In this document: piece after piece, positions 25,601 through 37,600 of the stretch
How the letters are laid out: each line of letters starts with the position of its first letter
Position numbering within the stretch: the first letter of the stretch is position 1
Source: Ctena decussata
Taxonomy: Eukaryota > Mollusca > Bivalvia > Lucinida > Lucinidae
DNA length: 64,000 nucleotides
Reading direction: 5' to 3'
NCBI GenBank assembly: GCA_963989385.1
Contig: OZ022506.1
Coordinates: forward strand, 7,729,415-7,793,414
Notes under the pieces: model-generated
What the model was told of the DNA's origin: nothing
The model's input: only the letters and a program-made list of their open reading frames with translations
Database searches by the model: none
Made by a program: the position numbers and the translations under genes

Positions 25601-28600
25601 AGCAACAAAGCAACTGACGCCACACTTTGATTGGCCTCTAACATGTCACTGTCCCTACCGCCACAAGAATTCGTACTGATATTTCGAATACATTTTCTCA
25701 TGAGAATTAGTCAGATCGAGTTATTATTATGCCTGCTCCCAGTAGCGAAACTGCCGATACCAGAATCAAAATCAAAATATGTCGAGAAAAAAAAGAAACT
25801 AATAATCTAAGCCTTGCATGATACTTAATAACTTTGCATTTCGAGATAATACAAATAATACAAAATATTTGTAAGTTACCATTGCAATAAATACTAAAGT
25901 AAATAGGAAAACTCTCAAGAACTGACACAATTCAATCCAAGATCAGACCCAAGACATCATGTGGGAAAAAGACAACGCAAAATTAGTCACCACTAAAGTC
26001 ATAATAGGCGGCAGCCATGTAAACAGCCTTTTCGCGTGTGAGTGGTCGCCGGTCTGGGCTTAACATCACAAACAATATATCAATATCTACACTTGCCACT
26101 GACTTCCCATAGGTGAACCTTTTAGAGCCACTGGCTTCATACACCGATGAAGGTCATTCGATCATGTGACGTCGTCGTCAAGCGACGTCTAATGTAAACA
26201 AACGTCTTGATTGGTTCTTGTAACGTTCGATTGACGCCATGTCAGGACGACGGCTGTTTAACGTTATGGCCGAACACGTCGTTAGTAACTATTTTGCCTA
26301 TTCTACACGCAATTACCACGAAAACGGCACACAGAGGTTCACAAGGTGTAAATATAAGAATAGAAATTTGATTTTCCAGCGTTCATCGTGTGAAGAAGTC
26401 AGTGGTCGTCGTTAGAATTCTACAAGAAGCGCTTTGCGCTTCATGGAATTTTAGCTCCGCCCACTGGCTTCATCACACGATGAACGCTATAAAATCAAAT
26501 TTCAATTCTTAAATAAAAGACATAGCAGCTAACACCATACAAAACGACCATGAAGACCCGAAACAAAAAGAAACTACTGGTGGGGGCTTAACCGGTTTTG
26601 CGGTTGTGACCAATCCTCGCCCTAAGATCTGCTTAGGTTGATCAGACACTTAGTTGTTCGGTTTGCAAGGGAGATTCCTAGCTCATAAGTGTAATATGTC
26701 AGCATCAGAAATCAAAATTTAAACTAAGATAAAAAAACAGGAGGATTCACAAAAAAGCAACACTGAATTTCTGGCGCAGATGAACCTACCAGTTAATGCA
26801 GACGTCACACTGTCCCGATATTGACACCCAATGGCCATACGATAATGGAAATGTTCAAATTTGGCTCTGATCGTATTAACATCGGGTCATTCGTGAGAGC
26901 ATCTAAAGCCATCGTATGACCGCCGGAGGGTTTTCTCATGCATCGGTAGCAACTGCGTGAGGGGTGGCAAAATCTTTGTCATGCCGGAAAATTGCCGAAG
27001 GACATTGCGAAGGCTCATTTTCGTGTGTCTATTTTGCTTCGTAAGGCCATCGTGAGGGCATCGTGTCATCTTCGTCTTTAATTCGTGTGATCATCGGTGA
27101 CATCGGGCATTTTTCGCCTCACGAAGACATTACGAAGGAAACAAGAAGCAGCCCGATTGTCTTCGGAAGGCAACACGACTTCGTAAAGCCCTCGTAATGC
27201 CGGCGTGTAGCCATCGAATAATAGTACGAGGGCATCGAGATGGGACCATGGTGTTAGCGAAGACAGCCGAATTTGAATAGTTCAAGCGTTTCTTATGCGT
27301 CATTATAACGTGGACATATATAAGGGCAGCCTCAGAGCACCTTCCTCAGTAATGTGTAACTCACAAAGCTGTAATAAAAGTAATTATGTACTTATCTTGT
27401 TTTTATGGCAATCCATTTTTATATTTATCCTGCTAAAGAGACATAGGATAAAAAATGTAAAAGATTTAATATAATAAAGTATCTAAAATGATGTATCCAG
27501 GTATTTATATTAAATGAGATATCTAATATACTATATCAGATATCTTAATTAATATATAAGATATCTTTAAAGTTGAATAAGATATCTAATGTAGCAGATA
27601 AGATATCTGTTTTGAGAAATAAGATATCTTATATCGTATATAAGATATCTAATATGAGATATAAAATATCTGATATACAATATAAAATATCGTATTTTAC
27701 CTTCAGATTATGAAATCTTATTTATAAACGAAGATATCTTATATAGGAATTAAGAAATTTTATTTATGAAAGAAGATATCTAATATGTTAGATATTTAAT
27801 ATGTTAAATAAGATATCTTGTACATATAAAGATATAAGAAAGCTAAATTAATGTATCAGATAGCTAATATAGTATATAAGATATCTTATAAGATATATTA
27901 CATATCTTATAAACGATATATATAATATGGAAAATACGATATCTTATTTTTAAAATGCAGATATCTGATACAATTTATAAGATATCTTATTTTATATAGA
28001 AGTTTTCTAATTTGTTAAATAAGATATCTTATTTAATGTTGATATCTGAAATACTATATATGATATCTGGTATACTATATATCTTATATACTATATAAAA
28101 TAATATTATTTAACATCCCAGGTATCTTATTTAGTAAATAAGTTAAATAAGATATATCATTTACCTGGAGAAAAACGATATACTAAATATATTATCAGAT
28201 ATCTTTTATAGTATATAAGGTATATACTATTACAGATTAGATATCTTAATGATATATAAGATACCTAATATAACATTTAAGATGCCAAGTATAAATTAAA
28301 TTAGATTTCTTGTATTATATATTAGATCTCTGGTTCTCAATATGAGATATCTTATATACTATATTAGATATCTTACATGTTATATGAGATATATGGTTTA
28401 CAAAATATCTAAATGTGGAAATAGGATATCTTGTAGATCATATTAGATACCTGTATAACAGAATAAATTGTAAAAAGGCTTGCCATATGTTTTGCTTATA
28501 CCGTCGGGAGGTTACGTGGCGCTTTCATTACCTAGTTCGTATGCATCGTACTCTCAATCCGACGTCGTAAAACCATCATGTGAACATCGTGTGTACTTCG

Positions 28601-31600
28601 GGTAAACTTCTAAATAAAAATACACATCTTCGTATAGCCGTCGCATAACATTCATGTGTGGTTCGAGGGCCATCGCAGGACCTTCTGAAGGCATCGTACT
28701 TTCTTCGGTTGTTGATTGGCTGTTGACCAAGTTCGGGCCAAATTCGCGCGAAATTCAAAATTTTATATTCGTATGGCCATCGGGTGTCAATTTCGGGACA
28801 GTGTGACGCCAACGTTGGGCCCAAAAATAGACGTCCGCGACCGGGCATTAGTCGCCAACCATCAGTGTTACTACATGTATTGTGTTAGGTTTAGGTTTGC
28901 GCCTTCATAAAGTCCGAGACCGAACCACCATCGTGCAATCAACCAATCTTTTTATATCGAATAATTATCCTTTTTTTAATGATAAGGAAAATCAGTTTTG
29001 TCGCACCTGCTTTAGCTAGGTGCGATATAGGCGTCCGGTTTTCCGTCCATCATTCCTTCGGTCCGCCCTGACGTCCATCAATCCGTTCATCATTAACGTC
29101 AACCATAGCGTTAAAGTTTTTTCAAGCGACTACTTTGAAACTACTGCACCATAGTAGAAAGATTTGCAATAATCAGGAATTAGTACAATCAAATCCCAAA
29201 TCCCGCCCTCGACACCAACAGGAAAAGAAGCACACACACACGGAAAAATTGACACAAGTTCATGAAAGAAACGCACGGTAAACCGAATGAGCAGCTTTTT
29301 CCCCAAACAGGTGGTCATTTAGCTATCCTAATCAAAAACAGCATCAACACCTATTTGTATCTATTTTATTTTTAATTTACAAAACAAAACAAAAGGCAGA
29401 TTGGGTGGCAAAACAGGTGAACAAACCTGGACCCAAACCTCGCTCTTAGCCTCCTAGCGTCCCTAATGGTTCAACTATAAAACAACAATAGAAATGCACT
29501 GAACAGACCAATAAATGCAACAATGTGGAAAATAAGAATAATGCAAAAACTGTTAACATCTAGTTTTACTTTATTTTTTTTATTTTTTACTACAAAGCAC
29601 GGGGAAAAGCAAAGTTGGCATCTATACAAGTGGCCAGATTGCTGGCGGACAAGGAAAAACAATCACAAGAACAACAGTGATGAACCTTAGCCTTGGAACG
29701 ATCAGTAATAAATAACTGTGTGTGTGGGGGGGGGAGGGGTGCTTGAACATGTTTTACTGGATCAAAATCTCGCCCTCTGCTTCTGCAGTTGTTCGAAACA
29801 TTTAGTTAGCTGATCGGTCCGCATGAGTGTATCCTAACCCATCAATAAATCATCATCGGAAACGAACAAATCAGGTATAAAACCTATGATGAATCAGAGA
29901 TGAGGACTCAACGTATTGCGACACCAGATAATTCCTGAGAAGAAAAACAACACAACTGAAATACTGGAGCAGCAAAGGAAAAAAAAACAACAACATCAAC
30001 ATCAGTTAGACCCCGAATAACCAAACAACAAACAAGGCGAACTCTAATTTCTCGAATATAGTTCTCGAATTTCTTACATACCATGACCAGATAACAGGGC
30101 TTTAGAATGATTAAATTCAGCCATGTAAGATGGTCGCTGTTACAAAAAGAAAATAGTAAAAACTACAAAACTGACATTTTCTCCAGAACAGCTTGGTATA
30201 TGCGGCTTAATTTTGCATGAAACCTTTGTAGGACATTGGTCAATAAAGCTGTGAAAATAAAAAGAAGTCTGTAGCAGAATTAGGTCACGGTGACCTACTT
30301 TCCATTTACAAGTCCCAATGTCGCTCAGATGCCTATATCTAAAAAATCACACAATCGAATTTGATCAAGTTTAATTAGAATGGTACCTAGATGAAGTTCT
30401 TTAAGATTTAAGCTAATAGATCATCCAAGATGGTCGCCAGCTCCTGAATCTAAAAAATAGAAAATCGTGAAAATGATATCTAAAGACTCTCTCAATGGAT
30501 ATTTACCTACTATGTGTCAGAATGGTGTTTCCAGGGCAGAGTGCAGTCTGATGTAGCCCATCCCTCTCCAGGATATATATGTTGACCACAGCCGAAATCC
30601 ACGATTATTGGTCGCCTTGGTCAATAACACATGGCCGTTGACTCAACGAGTTCTTCCGCCCTGGCCGTTGACTTCTTCTAGGAAGACTTCCGCCCAGTGA
30701 TGTTGTGTTAACACCACCCACCACTTGTTGACCCATAGGGTTTGGAGACTCATGGAGGTGGGAGCGTTTTATTTCCTCCCATCAAGTCGTTGACTTGTCC
30801 ACTGCCTACAATATAAACAACCAGATTCAAAAAGTCAAAGTGATCGGGGCATATCCCTACATATCAGTAACCCCTATAATCTAGATGTTTCACCAAGCTG
30901 AGCAGGGCTCGCTCGGGTCTAGCTGCTGACACTTCATTTAGATTTGAGTTCCACTCTGACCGTTGACTTCTGGCGAAGGAGGTCTCAGTCTTCTACAGTT
31001 TGCAACCTGTAACAGCCTCGCACTGACAAACACCATTGGCCCTCACAAACCATCAAGAAGATGGACATGGCACAGTCCAAACGGGAAACACCACAATCAG
31101 ATTGATTACATCTTGGGGAGGAAGCGCTTCCAATCAGGAGTCAATATCCATAGGACAAGGAGTTTTCCTGGAGCAGACATAGGAAGTGATCAAAACCTTG
31201 TGATGATGGCCTTTCGAGTTCGTCTGAAGAAGGCAAGAAAGGCCTCCCAGCCAAGTAAAGACCAAAGTTTGATCTTGAGAAGCTAAGGGACCAAGATGTG
31301 GCATGCACTTTTCAAGCAACAATAGGTGGGAAATTTGCACCACTCATTGGTCTGAGGGGTGATGGCATGGACATAGATACCATGATTACCACCTACAATA
31401 CAGTAGTGACTGAGGCAGCCAGTTAGACACTTGGAAAGGAACATCACAGGAAAAAGCCCTTGGTCACCAGAGATGTAGTCCACCTCTCTGATGAGAGGAG
31501 AAATTTGAAGAAGAAGAGGTATGAAGCAGGAGGAGCAGAAGAATACATGGAAACAAAGAAGAGGATTCAAAAAGCAGTGAAGAAAGCGAAGGAGGACTGG

Positions 31601-34600
31601 ATAGCTAGTCAGTGCGAGGAGATAGAAACTTGCTTGAACAAAAACAACAGCAAGAAAGCATACCAGCTAGTGAAGGATCTAACTTCAGAGAAACAGGATA
31701 GATCCACAACTATCCAGGACAAGTTTGGATAATGCCTTACAGAGGAAAAAGAGATTCTCAGCAGATGGACAGAATATTGCTCAGAATTATACAACCATGA
31801 GACTTACGGTGACAATGCGGTTCTGGACTGCAATCAGTCCCCAAAAGAAGATCAACAACCGATCCTTCGTGAGGAAGTTGAGATTGCAGTAACAGAATTA
31901 AAGGAAAATCTACCGGAGTTGATAATATACCAGCAGAACTTGTTCAAGCAGGCGGGGAGACCATGATTGAAGTTTTAACAAATATCTGAAACAGGATCTG
32001 GAGAACAGGAGAATGGCCTACCCCATGGACTCAGTCGCTGATTATTAGCTCCCTAAAAAGGCAATCTACAGCTCTGCCAGATCTAAAGAACCATCAACCT
32101 CATCAGTCATTCAAGCAAAGTGCTGAAATCATATTGAACAGGCTTAAAACACTAGCCGAAGAGATAATCGCTGAAAAACATGCTGGCTTCCGAGCAGGAA
32201 GGAAGGATCTTCAACTTAAGAATCCTGTGTGAAAAGTATCTCCAACATCAGCAGAATCTGTACCATGTCGTCATTGATTTCAAAAGCCTTTGACAGGGTA
32301 TGGCATGCAGCCTGATGGGCCACCATGCGGAAGTACAATATCGGTGCAAATCTAGTTCGCACCATTGAACAGCTATACAACAAGGCTACAAGTGCAGTCT
32401 AGATAAATGGTAGCACAGGAGAATGGTTCAGAAAAACAGTTGGAGTAAGACAAGGGTGTCTTCTGTCACCCATCCTCTTCACCATTTTTCTCGAAAGGGG
32501 TCATGTCTGATGCTCTGGAAGAACATGACGGAAAGGCTAGCATAAGCGGCAGAAACATTACCAATCTGCGGTTTGCCGATGACATAGACGCTCTAGCTGA
32601 GGAAGAGCAGGTACTAAAAACACTGATTGAAAGCCTCGACCAAACCTGCACAAGGTATAAGACAGGGATCAGTGCTGAGAATAACAAACTGATGACGAAC
32701 AGCGCAGATGACATCCGAAGGGAGATCAAGGTAAAGGGCAGAAGCTGGGTACCGTAACTCAAATACCTTGGAGCAGTTATCTCAGATCATGGCTCAAAAC
32801 AAGAGTTTTTTTTCTCAAGGATTGCACAAGCCATTTCAGCTCATACTAAGCTGAAAGCGAATTGGAGAGATAACAAGATATCTCTTGGATCAAAGGGGAA
32901 ACTTATGCGCTCCCTTGCCGTTTCCGTATTTCTGTATGCCTGTGAATCGTGAACATTGACAGCAGAGTTAGAGAAAAGAACGCGGGCCTTTGGGATGAGA
33001 TGCTATCGAAGGTTACTGAACATTTTGTACAAGGACCATATAACCAATGAGGAGTTCGCATGAAGATCCACGCAGCCATTGGGAATATATTGAACTCCTG
33101 ACGCTTGTCAGGAAACGGAAACTAAGGTGATTTGGCCACGTCTCAATGTCTTCTGGTTTAGCAAAGACGATTCTTCAGGGCACAGTGAAAGGAAAACTAA
33201 GAAATAGTAGATAGAAGAAGAGGTGGGAAGACCATATCAAGGATTGGACAGGAATGGATTTTGCAAGCTCAACTAGGGCAGTTGAAGACAGGATAAGGTA
33301 GAAAGGGATTGTTTCGAAGTCATCTGTGGTGCCCCAACGACCTAGTAAGGTTATGGGATAGAACAGAATAGAATAGAAATAGTTTCAGAATGATTCTTGC
33401 ATGAAGCTTTTTATTTAATCTTTTGTAAATTGACCATCCAAGATGGTGGTAGCTATTGATACTAAAAGTAGCTACAAACATGAAAAAAGCGCACTGCAGG
33501 TGCGACATAGCATTCCGCGGATTGTTTTGTTATCACTTATTTTTCTTAACTTTTACATTAAGTCGCCATAAAATTCAGGTTCCGAAAGGTCTCACAGAAG
33601 AAGTGCGACAATATATCTAGTCACTCAGTTGAAAAATGCCGTCGATAAAATTTTGAAATCGCTTTACGAAGATTATGATATCTTAAACCTTGTTTGAGGC
33701 GTTTGCTGTCAAAACTTTACTGCGAACATTCAAGTCATCAACATGACTGGACACTCGAGCAAAACGAATAAGTTGAGAAATATAAACAACATACAATGTA
33801 GTACGAGGCACACCCCCCTCTAAAAATCGAAAGTTAACAATATCAAAATAAAAAAAAACATCTTGTTTGTCGTGATTTATAGCTGTAACAAAACAATCCG
33901 ATATAAATAAATGTAAATCCAAAAATGAGGCATCAGTATCTGAGACGCTGGCCATTTTTAACTGAAGTCTAGAAGGGAAAATGTGATTGACGATGCTAAT
34001 AAAGAAGTTATTATCAATATTCCATAGGTCATCCAGTTATCGGGCAGTTAAAATGAAAGCTTAAACACCTTCAGACTGGATATCCCCTGAAAGAGACGTA
34101 AAGAAAAGTAAAAAGATAGCCAATGTTCGGGAATTAATACAATCAAATCCAACCATCCGCTCACACAACCAATTTGGCAAGAGGCACATACACATAGAAA
34201 TTGACACAAGTTTACGAAAGACACGCACAGAAAACCGAATGAGCAGCTCTTTCCCAAACAGATGGTCATTCAGCTACCCCAATAACAGCATCAACACCTG
34301 TCTTTACTTATTTTTTTATTTCAGTTACAAAACAAAACAAAACAGAAAGCAGCTTGGGCAGAATACATGTGACCAAACCGCCAGAGACCACAGACAAGCG
34401 GGCACAGCACAATATAACATCAAGGAACCGCAAAAGAGGTACCGCCTTGGAACGGTCAGCAAAGGATTACTAGGGGGCTTAAACTAGACGGCCTTTTATA
34501 TATTGACAATCCTTAGTATTAAGGCATGGTGAATCAAATTTATCCATTATAGTTGCTGTTAAACAAAGCTAATGCATCCTATACCGAAGGAAAGGAGAAA

Positions 34601-37600
34601 AAATCCCCATCTTTGGATTTAAATTGATTTATTTCAAACGGATTTATTTCATCTAAAGTTATAATAAACATGATGATTTGGATATTTACACAGGAAATTT
34701 TCTTCTGTTTTTTTCACTTTCTGGAAGATGACGTTCCCCGTCTTACCACTTACGGGGTTTACATTTCTTAGCTTATTCGGTTTGCTAGAGTGACTAGTCA
34801 TGTGACTGACTTCAATGCCCGTTATAAAATAGTAACTGCTACACATCTTGAAGAGGGCTATCGGTATCATAAACACCAAAAAGCTTTTTAAAACATTATC
34901 ACCGATACTATGAATTGGTTTCTATATTCAGGGCTGGATTAAAAATGCTTTTGCAACAGAGCTGTCATTAGAATTTTATTGTAACTTAGTCTGTATATTC
35001 AAAATGTTGTAATTAGGACTGATTTTTCTGATCGGTTTAGAAAAGTTATTTTACCTTACAAACAAATTGGATATAACACAAATTTAATGCTGCAGTTAGC
35101 ATGTTTAGCGGTTACCCAAATCAAGGTTAATACTTTTGCTGCCCTCTTTCATTGCCGACCGGTTGGTCGAGCATCGGACTCAGTGGTACACCCGACATAA
35201 GTCTGGTTAATTTGATGCTTAACGTCTACGGTAAACAACTAAGGTCATGTCGGGACGGTCAGTTAATCAAACCACACTATTCATGGGCAGGCTTAGACCT
35301 CCTAAGCGGTTAACCAGTACTAAGTGCACATACTTTCGCCAGTAACTGACAACTGCCCTTCTTGAATCAGCGGAAGGAGAAACGAAAGTATGTGGCCAGA
35401 CCTGGATTCGAACCCAGGACCTCTGATTTACGAGTCAGGTGCCCTACCGATTGCGCTACCCGGCCCGGCTACTCACCCGACATAAAGCTATTTGTTTTAG
35501 TTTGGCCCGAAGCTTGTCTTGCTTGTTGCAGGGTCATTTGGGGTTAACTGGTAGTTTTCTTTTGCTCCGGTATTTTAATGACGTTGCTTGACACCTAGAG
35601 ATCTCCAGGAATCGCAATACGTTGTGTCTGTCGAGTCTTTGTCTCTGATTCATCCTAGGTCTTATCCGTGATGTGTTTGGTCGCAGAAATGATTCATTTA
35701 TGGAAATGGAAACCTCAATGCGAGCCAAACAACCAACTACCTGTTTCGAGCTACTGTAGTAGCAGCGGGCGAGGCTTTAGATCCATTAATACTATTTTAA
35801 GCCCCCAGTAATCAATTACAAATGTACCAAGGTGGTTCGTTCTTCTGTTATGGTTCCTATTTTTATGTTGTCATGTCTGAGTGCCTATGGTCTTGAGCAA
35901 TATGGTCATCTGACTAGCTGCCTATTTTAATTTGATATAGAAAATAAGTAAAAATGCTGCTGCTGCTGTTTTCGTAAAGTACAGTCTCCGTCTAGCTAAA
36001 ATGGTAACTACCTCCGTGTTGGCTTTCATCAAATCGTAATAATACGTTTAAGTAGAGATGCGACATGATTACTTAAATGTCAATATAGCATCTTAAGGTG
36101 GTGATTATCACTGATTTGGGGCAAAGACTGCATAAATCTGCATAAAAATACTGAAAATACAACAGGTTTTTTCCAAAACTTAGCAGATGCCTGCTTTATG
36201 TTGTCTCTCACAATTCAGTATCCCAAAATGCAGGACATGTTGATGTAAACAAGGATGTATATAAGAAAACATCAAAGGGTAATTTTGTGCGAATAAATCT
36301 AAAAAAAAATGACCATCATTATTGAAACTGTAATCAGGTCTGTACATAAATCAACGTATTATGAAGAGCGCCCTAGCAATTATTTTTTCCATTTTCCTTT
36401 GCACCTTACTAGGCTGCGCAGATAAAAAAGATGTGGCCGGTGTCAAAATATTTGTCTTAAAAATACATAGTAGAGTATGTTTTCAAGGTTGAATAATATC
36501 AATAATACACCTGTCTTGGTCACTGTAATGTAATATTTATACTGTGTGTATGATATAGGTATACCTGATCTATATGTATTAATGAATGCAAGCACTATAC
36601 ATGCACTTATATACATGGTCAGACATTTGAGTAAAAGGCTACGTTTTTATCTGGTCAACCTTACAATTTGAGAAAGTGCTTGAACAAATAATGGCTAGGG
36701 CGCTCTATTTAATACATCAAAGTACCTTCAGAGCCAAGTTCATTTTCAACAGTGGATTTCATATTTCAGAAAATTACCCTTTGATCTTTTATATGAAAAC
36801 ACTTTTTTTTACAGCATGCCCCTCTAATTTGTATTCTAAACTGTAAAGAACACTAAAAATTAGAAGTCTGCTAACTTTCAGGAAGATGCAATAATTTATT
36901 ATGGTTTTATTGAGATTTTTGTATATACCACAAATCACCGCCTTTAACTAAACTCATCGTAGAATAGACCTTTAGAAACCATTTAATCATGTTCAAGTCA
37001 CTTATCAATATCTTTAAATAAAACAAAACCAAAAATATGAAAAAAAATATAAAAAAAGCAAATTATTTTACCGGCGTGTGAAATAATGAAATTGTTGAAC
37101 GACCGTCATAAAAGTCATTCTCAGGAGCTGTTTGTCTTTATATAAAAGTGGACAGACGCTTGGTATTTAGACAGATGGTTTGAAATGCAAGTTTTGAGCA
37201 AAGCTGAATATTTGCACACGCCCAGACTGTTTAGGCAATATATTAATGACTTAAGGTAGTTTCGTATCGTTTTATATCTCTTTTCTCATACTTATTCTGT
37301 TTCGATTGAAAACCGGGTTGATGGGTTTTTGTTGGTAACGAATGGTTTCGTGCGCAGCTCATAGAAGAGAATTATATGGTTTGGAATACACCGAATTCCG
37401 TAGCATCCTGAACACATGCACATCAATTATAAAAGAACAGCTGAGTATCTAAAGTTAAATTGCGTTCATTTTTTAAGGAAGCGTTAGGTTACGCGCCTTT
37501 AACTAAGCTCCAAGCGGCTATAATAACTGTCCATTTTAAGGCGGAGACCTCTGGTGGGGATACGGTTTGTTGTATTTCTACCATTGGGTCACCTGAATTT

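Noticed and set aside
35393..35465. Functional tRNA-Thr (CGT) gene
   Set aside because: The anticodon loop has eight bases and a SINE body is attached.
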